DNA of 64,000 nt from Bacteroidota bacterium (lineage in GTDB: Bacteria > Bacteroidota > Bacteroidia > M30B66). Numbering within the stretch: the first letter of the stretch is position 1; every line of letters starts with the position of its first letter. The notes beneath the pieces are model-generated. The model did no database searches and had not been told where the DNA came from. It worked only from the letters and a program-made list of their open reading frames with translations. The DNA lies in contig JAIXUS010000042.1 in the NCBI GenBank assembly GCA_027483445.1, positions 1-64,000 of the forward strand, in the 5' to 3' direction. The position numbers and the translations under genes were made by a program. This document shows, piece by piece, positions 44,624 through 53,871 of the stretch.

Positions 44624-45394
44624 ATGCTTCCCCTTTCGGTGGTCATTATCACCTTTAATGAAGAACGAAACATCGCCCGTTGCATTGAATCGGTGATTAA
44701 CCTTGCTCAGGAAATTGTGGTGGTTGATTCTTTTTCGACCGACCGAACAGAAGCCATCTGCAGAAGTAAGCCCAACGTAAAATTCATTCAGCATGCTTTC
44801 GAAGGGCACATCCAACAGAAGAACTTCGCTCTCGATCAGGCATCAAATACTTGGGTGCTCTCGCTCGATGCCGATGAAGCATTGTCGGAAACGCTTCGAA
44901 ACAACATCAATCAGGCTTTGCAAAACCCGCAAGCCAACGGCTACACCTTTAACCGGTTGAGCAATTATTGCGGAAAGTGGATTCGCCACGGAAGCTGGTA
45001 CCCCGACACCAAGCTTAGGTTATTTGACCGCAGAAAAGTGCGGTGGACCGGTGTTAATCCACACGATAAAGCCGATTTTGTTGCTCACGATAAGGCCATC
45101 CACCTGAAAGGTGACCTTTACCATTACTCCTATTATTCTGTAGAGGAGCATACCCGAAAACTCGACTATTTCTCGACCCTTGCCGCCACGGCCTATTTAG
45201 AAAAAGGTAAAAAAGCCGGTTGGTTTCAGTTGTTGGTCAATCCATCATTTGCTTTTTTTCGCGACTACGTTCTGCGCTTGGGATTCCTCGATGGCTACGA
45301 AGGTTGGCTTATTGCCCGACTAACAGCCATTTACACTTTCCAGAAGTACGCAAAGCTAAAAGCACTGCATCGAAACGCAGCGGCTACTGTTTAA
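44624..45394 (+). CDS. Family 2 glycosyltransferase (WaaE/KdtX-like)
   Basis: The protein has 256 residues. GT-A fold: LSVVIITFNEERNIARCIES (nucleotide binding), EIVVVDSFSTDRTEAIC, and VLSLDADEALSETLRNNI with the DxD metal motif. The middle (NRLSNYCGKWIRHGSWYPDT, KLRLFDRRKVRW) is typical of WaaE, which adds a glucose to the heptose of the LPS inner core. The nearby gmhA (heptose synthesis) supports a core-LPS role. It starts with an isolated TATGTTTG promoter and is followed by a small protein gene and gmhA. Confidence 0.85.
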   Translation: MLPLSVVIITFNEERNIARCIESVINLAQEIVVVDSFSTDRTEAICRSKPNVKFIQHAFEGHIQQKNFALDQASNTWVLSLDADEALSETLRNNINQALQNPQANGYTFNRLSNYCGKWIRHGSWYPDTKLRLFDRRKVRWTGVNPHDKADFVAHDKAIHLKGDLYHYSYYSVEEHTRKLDYFSTLAATAYLEKGKKAGWFQLLVNPSFAFFRDYVLRLGFLDGYEGWLIARLTAIYTFQKYAKLKALHRNAAATV

Positions 45395-45399
45395 CTTTG
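45392..45399 (+). promoter_or_regulatory. -7 element of the 45404 gene, leaderless spacing
   Basis: TAACTTTG is followed by CAGC and ATG 45404. It overlaps the stop codon of the upstream glycosyltransferase gene (TAA, 45392-45394). The spacing is the same as at hemJ and the MBL hydrolase. Confidence 0.5.
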
Positions 45400-45403
45400 C
45401 AGC

Positions 45404-45763
45404 ATGCAGGATTTGGAAAAACACCGTGAATCGCTCACCGAACTGGAGCAAAACCTGAAGATTTACAAAGAGTCTATCCGCGAAATTGCCGAAGAAATCG
45501 TCCAGGCCGAGGTGTCGAAGTACCCCATTTTCGTGGCATCGCGCGAAACTGTTAGTTTAGGAAAGATGGTCATCGACAAAGAAGAACTCGCCCTCGAATG
45601 GTCCATTTTTGCCTCCACTTTGGAGGAATTTGTCCGCCGTAAGATAATCCCACAGGAAAAGCTCAATGCCTTCCGCTCCGCCTGGAAAAATCCTGAAACA
45701 CATTGTTGCATTTTTGCGCTGATCGACAATACCGCCACATTTATATATGTACCCTACGACTAA
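45404..45763 (+). CDS. Conserved-looking small protein of unknown function
   Basis: The protein has 119 residues and no signal peptide. The N-terminal 40 residues are a predicted coiled coil ([20 protein letters not shown]). The rest is mixed ([20 protein letters not shown], then [20 protein letters not shown], then TFIYVPYD). No family was recognised. It overlaps gmhA by 17 nt, so both are translated from one mRNA and it may relate to heptose metabolism. Confidence 0.7.
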   Translation: MQDLEKHRESLTELEQNLKIYKESIREIAEEIVQAEVSKYPIFVASRETVSLGKMVIDKEELALEWSIFASTLEEFVRRKIIPQEKLNAFRSAWKNPETHCCIFALIDNTATFIYVPYD

Positions 45764-46340
45764 CGACCTTGTGCGCGCACAGCTCACCGAAGCCCGGAAT
45801 GTTCTCGAAGCCTTTTTGCAGAATCCCGAAAACATTGCCGCCATCGAAAAAGCCATCCACCTAATGGCCCATGCCCTTAAACAAGGCAGAAAGTTGATCT
45901 CCTGTGGCAATGGAGGCTCCATGTGCGATGCCATGCACTTTGCCGAAGAACTGAGCGGTCGCTTTCGAAACAATCGGAGCGCTTTGGCTGCACTGTCGAT
46001 CTCAGACCCCTCGCACTTGAGCTGCGTGGCCAACGATTATGGCTACCAATTCGTGTTTTCGCGCTATCTCGAAGCGCTGGGGCAATCGGGCGATGTGCTT
46101 TTGGCCATTAGCACCAGCGGAAATTCGGCCAACGTAATCGAAGCCGCAAAAGTGGCCAAGCAACGGGGCTTGAATGTGGTTGCCCTAACCGGAAAAGACG
46201 GTGGCGCCTTGTCTCCACTGGCCGACGTCGAAATCAGAGCGCCACACAGCAGCTATGCCGATCGGGTGCAGGAAATCCACATTAAAGTAATCCACTGCCT
46301 TATTCTTGGAATTGAGCAGCTCATGTTCCCGGAAAATTGA
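45747..46340 (+). CDS. gmhA: D-sedoheptulose 7-phosphate isomerase
   Basis: The protein has 197 residues with a SIS domain. GmhA converts sedoheptulose 7-phosphate to D-glycero-D-manno-heptose 7-phosphate, the first step to LPS heptose. Signature parts: [60 protein letters not shown], and the C-terminal helix [20 protein letters not shown] with the catalytic Glu and His. It starts 17 nt inside the previous gene. It belongs with the WaaE-like transferase and kdsB in core-LPS synthesis. Confidence 0.9.
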   Translation: MYPTTNDLVRAQLTEARNVLEAFLQNPENIAAIEKAIHLMAHALKQGRKLISCGNGGSMCDAMHFAEELSGRFRNNRSALAALSISDPSHLSCVANDYGYQFVFSRYLEALGQSGDVLLAISTSGNSANVIEAAKVAKQRGLNVVALTGKDGGALSPLADVEIRAPHSSYADRVQEIHIKVIHCLILGIEQLMFPEN

Positions 46341-46422
46341 TTTTTTCGCGTTGAATAGCAGTTGTTTAGGTAGATTTCTTGCAAAAATGCCATCAGCCCA
46401 TTTTTACTGTAAGGGCATTCCC

Positions 46423-46430
46423 TAATTTTG
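46423..46430 (+). promoter_or_regulatory. -7 element of comM
   Basis: TAATTTTG matches TAnnTTTG, 71 nt before ATG 46502. The leader can form a small hairpin (CGCAGC with GCTGCG) shortly before the start. Confidence 0.5.
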
Positions 46431-46501
46431 AATTGTTCCGAAAACATGTTGTCCGTGCCTGAACCGCAGCCGGGTTTATTGCTGCGTAATGTTCAAACAA
46501 C

Positions 46502-48040
46502 ATGCTTGTTAAAGTTTTCGGAAGTGCCGTTCAAGGCATCCATGCCAACACTATTACCGTTGAAGTTTCTGTAGTTCAAGGCATCAAGTTTTTTCTCGTT
46601 GGCCTTGCCGATACCGCCATTCGAGAAAGTCAGCAGCGCATCGAGTCGGCCTTGCTCCACAACGGCTATCGAATGCCCGGCAAGAAAATCGTCGTAAACC
46701 TGGCTCCAGCCGACATTCGTAAAGAGGGGGCTGCCTACGATTTGCCCATTGCCTTGGGCATTCTTGCGGCATCGGCTCAGATTCCTGAAGAGCGCCTGAC
46801 CGATTATATTGTAATGGGAGAGCTTTCGCTCGATGGTGGCCTGCTTCCTATGCGTGGCGCATTGCCTATGGCTGTTCAGGCGCGCAAAGAAGGATTCAAA
46901 GGAATCATTTTACCCGCCGAAAATGCTCCTGAAGCAGCCATGGTCGAAGGCATCGACATTATTCCAGCAGACCATTTGCAGGACGTTGTAGCGTTTTTCT
47001 CCGGTACCCGCGAAATCGCAAGCTACCAAGCCCCCGATGCACCGGTACTGATTTCGAATTCGCTCAGCGAAATGGTCGATTTTAGCGACGTTAAGGGGCA
47101 GGAAAACATCAAACGTGCAATGGAGATTGCTGCAGCCGGTGGGCACAATCTCATTCTGATTGGGCCTCCGGGTGCCGGTAAAACAATGCTAGCCCGCCGA
47201 ATCCCAACCATTCTGCCTCCACTCACACTCGACGAGGCGCTCGAAACCACCAAAATCCATTCGGTGGCCGGAAAGCTTGGTAAAACCGGAACATTGCTCA
47301 AAACCAGACCATTCCGAAGCCCACATCATACCATTTCTGATGTCGCCCTGGTAGGCGGTGGAACCCATCCACAGCCGGGAGAAATTTCGCTGGCCCACAA
47401 TGGAGTGCTGTTTCTCGATGAGTTACCGGAGTTCAAGCGAGCCGTTCTCGAGGTGATGCGGCAGCCGCTCGAAGACCGCGTGGTGCACATTTCCCGGGCT
47501 CGCTTCACCATTGAATATCCGGCCAGCTTTATGCTTGTGGCTTCCATGAATCCCTGTCCTTGCGGATACCACAACCATCCTGAGAAAGACTGCACCTGCG
47601 CCCCCGGCGTGGTTCAACGGTATTTAAACCGTATTTCAGGGCCATTGCTCGATCGCATCGATTTGCATGTTGAGGTAACGCCAGTGGCCTTTGAAGAGCT
47701 GAGCAGCGCCCGTGCGGGCGAACGCAGCGACCATATCCGAGAGCGTGTAGTAGCCTGCCGCGAAATTCAACGAGAACGCTTTTCGGCCTTCGGAGGCATT
47801 CATTGCAATGCCCAAATGTCGAGTCGCGGAATACGCAAGCATTGTCAGCTCGATGAGGGCGGACAAATCCTGCTCAAAGTGGCCATGGAAAAGCTCAACC
47901 TCTCGGCAAGGGCCTACGACCGCATTCTTAAGGTGGCGCGCACCATAGCCGATCTCGAGCAATCCAAGTCCATCCGTACCGAACACCTCGCCGAAGCCAT
48001 TCAAATGCGCTCTCTCGACCGCGGGAATTGGGCAGGTTAA
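46502..48040 (+). CDS. comM: YifB/ComM-family Mg-chelatase-like AAA+ ATPase
   Basis: The protein has 512 residues. The N-terminal Lon-protease-like fold domain ([40 protein letters not shown]) is followed by the AAA+ core: Walker [21 protein letters not shown], Walker [21 protein letters not shown], and the zinc-like cluster in [19 protein letters not shown]. ComM is a hexameric branch-migration helicase that acts in natural transformation. No other competence genes are nearby. A long non-coding region follows. Confidence 0.95.
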   Translation: MLVKVFGSAVQGIHANTITVEVSVVQGIKFFLVGLADTAIRESQQRIESALLHNGYRMPGKKIVVNLAPADIRKEGAAYDLPIALGILAASAQIPEERLTDYIVMGELSLDGGLLPMRGALPMAVQARKEGFKGIILPAENAPEAAMVEGIDIIPADHLQDVVAFFSGTREIASYQAPDAPVLISNSLSEMVDFSDVKGQENIKRAMEIAAAGGHNLILIGPPGAGKTMLARRIPTILPPLTLDEALETTKIHSVAGKLGKTGTLLKTRPFRSPHHTISDVALVGGGTHPQPGEISLAHNGVLFLDELPEFKRAVLEVMRQPLEDRVVHISRARFTIEYPASFMLVASMNPCPCGYHNHPEKDCTCAPGVVQRYLNRISGPLLDRIDLHVEVTPVAFEELSSARAGERSDHIRERVVACREIQRERFSAFGGIHCNAQMSSRGIRKHCQLDEGGQILLKVAMEKLNLSARAYDRILKVARTIADLEQSKSIRTEHLAEAIQMRSLDRGNWAG

Positions 48041-48087
48041 GCCAGCAAAGAATTGATGGTTCTTATACCCATGCTGATTCTTTTTTT

Positions 48088-48202
48088 GGGCGCCAATTTC
48101 GCGCTTTCCGCGCTACACGGTAGCTTGCTCCAATCGCGGGCGCCTCGCGGTAACATTGGGATGAAGGAGTGTTTAGTCCTTAGTCTTTAGCGGATTTAGG
48201 TT
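48088..48202 (-). repeat. GGCGCC-bounded REP-like repeat, copy 2 (extended)
   Basis: The core (48088-48144) read on the minus strand is GGCGCCCGCGATTGGAGCAA, then GCTACCGTGTAGCGCGGAAA and GCGCGAAATTGGCGCC. It is nearly identical to copy 3. Similarity continues to about 48202: on the minus strand AACCTAAATCC and AAGGACTAAACAC parallel copy 3. It lies just after comM. Confidence 0.7.
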
Positions 48203-48239
48203 AACATTTGAATGCTCTTCACTGATGAGCGGGGTGAAA

Positions 48240-48274
48240 CGTATAGCGTATTTCGTAATTCGTATTGCGTTTAT
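48240..48274 (+). repeat. Five CGTAnnn-like heptamers
   Basis: CGTATAG, CGTATTT, CGTAATT, CGTATTG, CGTTTAT follow each other without a gap at 48240-48274, a strict 7-bp period next to REP-like copy 2. The purpose is unknown; it may be a slippage product. Confidence 0.6.
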
Positions 48275-48556
48275 TGCTGTCCTTGCCCAAAATAGCGCTG
48301 ACCGTTTTACTTCAACATGGATTTATTTCCATCGGGCAATTATGAGCTCGCGGCTCTTCTCTTGGGCTACTGTATAACGTGAATAAATGCAGCTGTTTCA
48401 AATTTGATTTTGTCGTTTGAACTGCTCAATTCCAATTTTCAGAGAAACTCAAATTGCCCGAAAACACCTATCAGAATAATTCAATACCCTAAAAATGAAC
48501 CGTAAAGCCGCGTGTTGGCTACGGGAAATGCTGCGGGCCATGCGCAGGCGGGAATT

Positions 48557-48620
48557 CCGAACGGCTTAGAAAGACCACAAAATCTCCCGCGACCGTTTGT
48601 GTGTCTTTCTAGTCGTTTGG
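48557..48620. other. Long hairpin in the comM-blh intergenic region
   Basis: CCGAACGGCTTAGAAAGACC (48557-48576) with ACAAA pairs with TTTGTGTGTCTTTCTAGTCG (48596-48615) with TTTGG, around a 15-nt loop, with one bulge and a few wobbles. There is no T-run, so it is not an ordinary terminator. The remaining bases of 48041-48841 hold the repeats listed above and no gene that could be supported. Confidence 0.55.
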
Positions 48621-48841
48621 GAGGGCGCGGGGATTGGCTTCTTAACCTTACCGAGAGCTATTAGAAGACAACTGCTAATAATGTATTCCCTGTATTACAC
48701 TTGAGCCTGAGGGTGCTTGTAAATTCAAACGATTTCCTAAGTGATTCGTAGTGGGCTGCTTTAAAGTCTTTGAATTAATGTTTTTATGAATGGCAACATT
48801 GAGGATTTTGAGCGGCATTACAAATGTTGCTCAACTTAGTT

Positions 48842-49765
48842 CTATTCAGCGGCCCTTAGCTGAGCACTAAAGCGAAACATTTTCGACATCACCAGCAAAT
48901 GGGGCAGGGTAATTATGGCGATGAAAATAAATAGAACCGGCAAAGGGTCTAGGTGCTGAAAAGATTTCCACCACAACCATCCGGTAATCATCAGCACGAC
49001 CAATGCAAGCAGGGTAAAGGGCATTGTTTTTCGCCACAACAACCAGGGTGAAGTGTCTTTTCCCAAATGCAAATGAATATGATGAAAAGTGTTGATGGCA
49101 TGAAACCCACCGAAGTATAAAGCAAAGGCGGGTAAAAGTGGTAGAAAATAAGCCACTGCCATTACAGCAATCCATGGAATCCAGCGTTTGTAGCCCAAGG
49201 TAATTGGCTTTTGCCATTGCGCAGCAGCGTGAAAAGCAAGAATCAACGCAAATAACACAAATAAAAGCGGTGTTTGATGAACCACCATCCACTGCCACGC
49301 AGTATTTGAAAGGGCGTTGCTTCGGGAAATACGATCAATCAGTTCAGCTGTAAAAAAGGGCTCTCGAAGCAATAAGAAGAAGAGAACTGCGGCTCCGAGC
49401 GCAGCTTTAAAAATGTCCCAAAGCCAATGCACAGGGGCCGGCTCCGTATCGGATTCGCCAAAGTGCCATGCCGAAAGAATAAGAAAAAGCAAAAGACTCA
49501 AGGCTGGAAACAGATACCACAGCAGGCCATAGACCGCCATTTGCAGCACATAAATGAAAAGAAACCTTGGCAACAGGAATTTTTGCTCGTGTAAACTGAG
49601 GTTGCGGGCTTCTACCAAATGGTCTACGGCCCCGTGCGGAATGCCTGTAAAGACGATTAGCAAACCGAAAAAGGCATAGTCTACAGCTTCCGGAATGGCC
49701 ATCAATTTGTGTCCCAGCGCCAGCAAAGCACCCAATGCAAGCACTACATAACGCAAATTTCGCAT
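48842..49765 (-). CDS. blh: Brp/Blh-family beta-carotene 15,15'-dioxygenase
   Basis: 307 residues from ATG 49765; a start at 49795 would overlap crtY. The integral membrane protein has about eight helices. Conserved His-rich family motifs are present: FTGIPHGAVDHLVEA, ILSAWHFGESDTEP, YFGGFHAINTFHHIHLHLG and ITLPHLLVMSKMF, which supply the iron ligands. Blh cleaves beta-carotene into two retinal molecules, the chromophore of microbial rhodopsins. It starts 4 nt downstream of the lycopene cyclase stop, so the two make one operon. No rhodopsin gene is in the window. Confidence 0.9.
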   Translation of the reverse strand: MRNLRYVVLALGALLALGHKLMAIPEAVDYAFFGLLIVFTGIPHGAVDHLVEARNLSLHEQKFLLPRFLFIYVLQMAVYGLLWYLFPALSLLLFLILSAWHFGESDTEPAPVHWLWDIFKAALGAAVLFFLLLREPFFTAELIDRISRSNALSNTAWQWMVVHQTPLLFVLFALILAFHAAAQWQKPITLGYKRWIPWIAVMAVAYFLPLLPAFALYFGGFHAINTFHHIHLHLGKDTSPWLLWRKTMPFTLLALVVLMITGWLWWKSFQHLDPLPVLFIFIAIITLPHLLVMSKMFRFSAQLRAAE

Positions 49766-49769
49766 GTCG

Positions 49770-50948
49770 CTAAGTAGTGGAAAACACGGGTTCACTTTTT
49801 AACAAGGATTTCTGAGCGCTTTTGGGTCGGCGGGCAAATAAAGCCTGAATGAAGATGCGTTTGGGCAAAGTGGAAAAAATAAGAAGCTCTTCTGGGAGTT
49901 TGGTTTCTTCGTCCATAAAGCGGATCACCTGCTCCATTTTCTGACCGGCGAACAGTTGGGTAAAAATGCTTTTGCAAGCCTCCGGATGGTATTGGATAAT
50001 CCACAGCAACAAGCTGTCGTACCAAGCAAAGCGTTTGCTGCTTCCAGCCCGCTGAGGAGTCTTATTATTAAACCAGGCTTCTGCCAGCGCTTCACTGTCG
50101 TGGCGCATGCGGCGAAACGCATAGCCCGTTCCGGCTTTTACCATACCACCTAAGGTGCCGATGTTGATTTCGCCGCAAGGTCCCGTGGCTGAAAAAACAT
50201 CTAGCTGCATGGGTATCTTTCCATTTTCGGCCCGCGTTATCCTGTAGCCGGTGCCGTATTTCTTCTCAATATATACTTTCAATTCTGCTTCGTAGGTCTG
50301 CGCTTCCCAAAGTGTGCTGCCAAAAAAGGTATATTCCACCAAGGCAGAACGGGAGCTCAACGGAAGCACATACATAAAGCTGAAGCCTTTGTCTTGCGGA
50401 ACATCAAAATCCATCAGTACCACCGTTTCAGGATCGTGCACGGGTTGATCCCATTCGATAAACCAACCGCGGAAATGCTGCCATACTTCCACTTTGGGAG
50501 GCGCGGGCGTAAATCCGCTGTTGTAAACCTGCGCGGTATGATAGCTTCCTTGTTGGGTGTGCACGGTAAATCGTCCCGGACGACCTTCTATGCCGGTAAC
50601 TGGGGCCAGCAAATGATGAACATTTTGGTGAACAGGTAAAAATTGCTCGGTGAAATAGGCAAAAAAAGCTTCTCCCGGAATGTAGTGGTAGGGGCGTTTG
50701 ATTAAGGTCTCTGTTTTTGTGAGTGTAGACGATAACACCGCCATTTTGTTCCAGGTTTGTTTCACCATGCTCTGGTAAGGCCGGGGCATTTCCTTTTCCC
50801 AGAAACACCACGAGCGATCAAGCTTTGCCCCTTCGCCCAGAAGGAGTATGTTGATTGTATCGAAACCTTTGCGGCGCGAAAGTGCTTCAAGCAGCATCAT
50901 CGATGCACAGCCGTCGCCTATAATGATAATGTCGTAAGTCGCCGGCAT
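49770..50948 (-). CDS. crtY: Lycopene beta-cyclase (CrtY family)
   Basis: 392 residues from ATG 50948 (MPATYDIIIIGDGCASMMLL); an ATG at 50969 is also in frame. The N-terminal dinucleotide-binding motif (IIIIGDGCASMMLLEALSRR) is followed by KLDRSWCFWEKEM, a family motif near the FAD site, and by VVLMDFDVP and FMYVLPLSSRSALVEYTFFG, as in CrtY-type cyclases. IGTLGGMVKAGTGYAFRRM is the second flavin-contact region. The enzyme makes beta-carotene from lycopene and feeds the blh product encoded next. Phytoene-to-lycopene genes are not here. Confidence 0.85.
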   Translation of the reverse strand: MPATYDIIIIGDGCASMMLLEALSRRKGFDTINILLLGEGAKLDRSWCFWEKEMPRPYQSMVKQTWNKMAVLSSTLTKTETLIKRPYHYIPGEAFFAYFTEQFLPVHQNVHHLLAPVTGIEGRPGRFTVHTQQGSYHTAQVYNSGFTPAPPKVEVWQHFRGWFIEWDQPVHDPETVVLMDFDVPQDKGFSFMYVLPLSSRSALVEYTFFGSTLWEAQTYEAELKVYIEKKYGTGYRITRAENGKIPMQLDVFSATGPCGEINIGTLGGMVKAGTGYAFRRMRHDSEALAEAWFNNKTPQRAGSSKRFAWYDSLLLWIIQYHPEACKSIFTQLFAGQKMEQVIRFMDEETKLPEELLIFSTLPKRIFIQALFARRPKSAQKSLLKSEPVFSTT

Positions 50949-51085
50949 ATGCAGTGTGTTATTAAGCATACAACTGCTCATTCAGCACAAATGTTCGCAA
51001 TGAGGGCTTTATCTGGAGTTTACGTGTTTATTGTTATCCCCTTAAACACGTTGTGCCTTTTTTCAGTGCGGAGTGTTCCAGTGCT

Positions 51086-51198
51086 AACCTAAACCCTTCT
51101 GTAGATTAAGGACTAAAGACGTATTTCCCCTCTCACCGCGATGCGCCCGCGATTGGAGCAAGCTACCGTGTAGCGTGGAAAGCGCGAATTTGGCGCCC
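51086..51198 (+). repeat. GGCGCC-bounded REP-like repeat, copy 3 (extended)
   Basis: The core 51143-51198 reads GCGCCCGCGATTGGAGCAAG, then CTACCGTGTAGCGTGGAAAG and CGCGAATTTGGCGCCC. The upstream extension (from AACCTAAACCC at 51086) matches copy 2. It lies in the space between the divergent crtY and ALDH genes. Confidence 0.7.
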
Positions 51199-51252
51199 TG
51201 TAATAATTGAAAATCAACAGAGCGGCTTAGGGCTTGAGCGTAGTGTTTTTTC

Positions 51253-51260
51253 TACCTTTG
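51253..51260 (+). promoter_or_regulatory. -7 element of the aldehyde dehydrogenase gene
   Basis: TACCTTTG matches TAnnTTTG; TTG at 51234-51236 could serve as the -33 element with a 16-bp gap. It lies 27 nt before ATG 51288. The REP-like copy 3 ends 35 bp upstream of the TTG. Confidence 0.65.
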
Positions 51261-51287
51261 CAGCGTTTTTCAAAACTCCCAAACACC

Positions 51288-52841
51288 ATGAGCACCGCCA
51301 CTTTAGCGAACACCAACATAGAGCCTGTATTGAAAGCCCTTGGCATTGAACCTGAAAACACCGGCGTTTCTACCGGAGCGCAATGGTACGAAGGCTCGGG
51401 CAAGTGGATTGAGTCGCACTCGCCCGTTGATGGAAAGCTGATTGCCCGTGTGAAATGCGCCGGCGAATTCGATTACGAAATGGTGGTGAAGCAGGCCGAA
51501 GAGGCATTTAAAATTTGGCGCAGCATTCCGGCTCCCAAGCGGGGAGAAATTGTTCGCCAAATGGGCGACGCGCTCCGCGAAAAGAAAGATGCGCTGGGCC
51601 GTCTGGTTTCCTACGAAATGGGCAAAAGCCTCCAGGAAGGCTGGGGCGAGGTGCAGGAGATGATCGACATTTGCGACTTTGCGACCGGACTCTCGCGCCA
51701 ACTGTACGGCTTAACGATGCACAGCGAACGTCCGAACCACCGCATGTACGAGCAATGGCATCCGCTCGGTATCGTGGGCATTATTTCGGCCTTTAATTTT
51801 CCGGTTGCCGTATGGTCGTGGAACTCAATGATTGCCTGGGTTTGCGGAGATGTGTGCATTTGGAAGCCTTCTTCTAAAACACCGCTCTGCGCTATCGCCT
51901 GCCAAAATATTATTCGCGATGTGCTCAAGAAAAACAATGTGCCTGAGGGGGTATCGAACCTTGTAATCGGCAATGCATCGGGCGATTTACTCAACAACGA
52001 TAAGCGTGTGCCGCTGGTGTCGTTTACGGGTTCAACCCGCATTGGTCGTCACGTTTCCCAAACGGTGGCCGCCCGCTTTGGTCGCACCATTCTCGAACTG
52101 GGAGGCAACAACGCCATTATTGTAACCCCCGATGCCGACCTGAAAATGGTACTCGTAGGCTCGGTGTTTGGCGCTGTGGGTACTGCCGGTCAGCGTTGCA
52201 CCTCTACCCGCCGCTTGATTGTGCACGAGAGCATTTACAACAAGGTGTGCGAAGTGCTCAAAGGTGCGTATGCACAGTTGAACATTGGCAATCCGCTCGA
52301 CCAGCACAACCACGTTGGACCGTTGATCGACACCAAGGCTGTGGAAGATTATCTGAAAGCCATTGAAAAAGCCAAGACCGAAGGTGGAAAGGTGCTCGTA
52401 GAAGGCGGCGTTTTGAGTGGCGAAAGCTACGAGAGCGGATGCTACGTGAAACCATGCATTATCGAGGCCGAGAACCACTACGAAATTGTGCAGGAAGAAA
52501 CGTTCGCGCCTATCCTGTATTTATTGAAATACTCGACCATTGAGGAAGCCATTGCACTTCAAAATGGTGTGCCGCAAGGCTTGTCATCGTCGATTTTCAC
52601 TACCAACATGCGCGAAATGGAGCTCTTCCTTTCGGCGGCCGGCTCCGACTGTGGCATTGCCAATGTGAACATCGGCACTTCGGGTGCTGAGATTGGCGGG
52701 GCTTTCGGTGGCGAAAAAGAAACCGGTGGCGGGCGCGAGTCGGGCTCCGATGCCTGGAAGGCCTACATGCGCCGCCAAACCAATACCATTAACTACGGTA
52801 CACAACTTCCACTTGCACAAGGTATTCAGTTTAACTTTTAG
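51288..52841 (+). CDS. Aldehyde dehydrogenase, ALDH7 type (aminoadipate-semialdehyde dehydrogenase-like)
   Basis: 517 residues from ATG 51288; the longer frame from 51234 would include the promoter. ALDH signatures: [40 protein letters not shown] (cofactor loop), [12 protein letters not shown] (catalytic Glu), and [15 protein letters not shown] (catalytic Cys). The C-terminal [20 protein letters not shown] motif is typical of ALDH7A1/AmaB, which oxidise alpha-aminoadipate semialdehyde in lysine catabolism. Substrate use is inferred from similarity only. Its stop overlaps the next gene. Confidence 0.9.
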   Translation: MSTATLANTNIEPVLKALGIEPENTGVSTGAQWYEGSGKWIESHSPVDGKLIARVKCAGEFDYEMVVKQAEEAFKIWRSIPAPKRGEIVRQMGDALREKKDALGRLVSYEMGKSLQEGWGEVQEMIDICDFATGLSRQLYGLTMHSERPNHRMYEQWHPLGIVGIISAFNFPVAVWSWNSMIAWVCGDVCIWKPSSKTPLCAIACQNIIRDVLKKNNVPEGVSNLVIGNASGDLLNNDKRVPLVSFTGSTRIGRHVSQTVAARFGRTILELGGNNAIIVTPDADLKMVLVGSVFGAVGTAGQRCTSTRRLIVHESIYNKVCEVLKGAYAQLNIGNPLDQHNHVGPLIDTKAVEDYLKAIEKAKTEGGKVLVEGGVLSGESYESGCYVKPCIIEAENHYEIVQEETFAPILYLLKYSTIEEAIALQNGVPQGLSSSIFTTNMREMELFLSAAGSDCGIANVNIGTSGAEIGGAFGGEKETGGGRESGSDAWKAYMRRQTNTINYGTQLPLAQGIQFNF

Positions 52842-53391
52842 TCCGCGCAAGGCGGGATGGCTTTTCGGGTGCTTTGCCACCTTTTGGGGCTGTTCGGCAC
52901 CTGAAACTGCGCAAGTTGAACGGGCGTTCGACCTTCCGGCCTTTTTTCAGGCTGAGCAAAAGCGCCTCGATGCCTTGTCGATTCAAGTGCTTAAAACGGT
53001 GGAGGTGAACGGCCGATTGGCAGCTTACAATACCGACACGATTCGTTGGGCTGATGAGCTGGCCTTACCGGCATCGCTCGACCTGAATAAGCCGGCATGG
53101 ATTGGTAAGTATCGCGAAGAGCGTGTAAGCACGGGCAATGAAAAAACGCTGCGTTATTTTCCAACCGATCAGAATATCCCGTTGCGCTTTGCCGAGGTAA
53201 GGCTTGATGCCGAGGGGCGCCTGCAATCGGCCGAAGGCTACCGCACGGAGTCATCGTTAATCACAGAAACCTCGGTACACTGGTGGTACTATCCCGATTC
53301 GTTGTATCGAATAATGGGTACGGAACGTTTGCGCGGACTTCAGCCCAATCGGTATTCGGTAGAAGGGCGGTTGGTAGGGAGTTCGCGTTGA
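52813..53391 (+). CDS. Lipoprotein of unknown function
   Basis: The frame has no ATG near the lipobox; the best start is TTG 52813 ([14 protein letters not shown]), overlapping the end of the ALDH gene by 29 nt. The sequence [19 protein letters not shown] looks like a lipoprotein signal with a lipobox at FWGC. The mature part has about 165 residues with strands such as [17 protein letters not shown] and [18 protein letters not shown] and ends [11 protein letters not shown]. The family was not recognised. Its TGA stop coincides with the start of the first CT/GA repeat unit. Confidence in the start is low. Confidence 0.55.
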   Translation: MHKVFSLTFSPRKAGWLFGCFATFWGCSAPETAQVERAFDLPAFFQAEQKRLDALSIQVLKTVEVNGRLAAYNTDTIRWADELALPASLDLNKPAWIGKYREERVSTGNEKTLRYFPTDQNIPLRFAEVRLDAEGRLQSAEGYRTESSLITETSVHWWYYPDSLYRIMGTERLRGLQPNRYSVEGRLVGSSR

Positions 53392-53850
53392 ATTTACCTC
53401 TCTCTCCTGTCTCTCTCCGCGGGCGAGAGACGATACTTCTTTGGTCAAACTGAATGCATTGGTGAAAGGAAAATTTCGGTAATTCTTCAATTGAGACCTC
53501 TCTCTCTTATCTCTCTCCGCAGGAGAGAGACGATACTGCAGGGCCAGACGGGGTTTGCAATGAAAGAAAAGTTTCGTCGTTGACGTGGATCGCTCTCGCT
53601 CTGAATTTACCTCTCTCTCCTGTCTCTCTCCGCGGGAGAGAGATGATACTTCACGGTAAAACGGAGTTTTTGGATGAAAGAGAAATTTCGTTTTTGACGT
53701 GGGTCGCTCTCGCTCTACACTCTCACTCTGACCTTCAGCGGGCGAGAGACGATACTGCAGGGCCAGACGGGGTTTTTGGGGTGAAAGAGAGAGGCCATCA
53801 ATGGCGTAGAATCGCTCTCGCTCTCAAACTCGCTCTGAATTTCAGTTGGT
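53389..53850. repeat. Tandem array of about 105-bp CT/GA-rich repeats
   Basis: Four imperfect units with hairpin centres at about 53417, 53517, 53630 and 53737 (periods 100-113 bp). Each holds a palindromic core of the type CTCTCTCCGCGGGAGAGAG, then ACGATACT and, further on, AGAAATTTCG-like and GACGTGG-TCGCTCTCGCT parts. A fifth partial end lies at 53820-53850. It fills the gap between the convergent lipoprotein gene and tag. The spacing and the similar spacers exclude a CRISPR array. Confidence 0.8.
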
Positions 53851-53871
53851 CGTTTGAGAATTTACCAGTGA

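Noticed and set aside
46431-46501. Riboswitch in the comM leader
   Set aside because: Only one six-base hairpin is visible and no known riboswitch core was recognised.
53389-53850. CRISPR array
   Set aside because: The period of 100-113 bp is too long, the spacers resemble each other, and there are no cas genes nearby.
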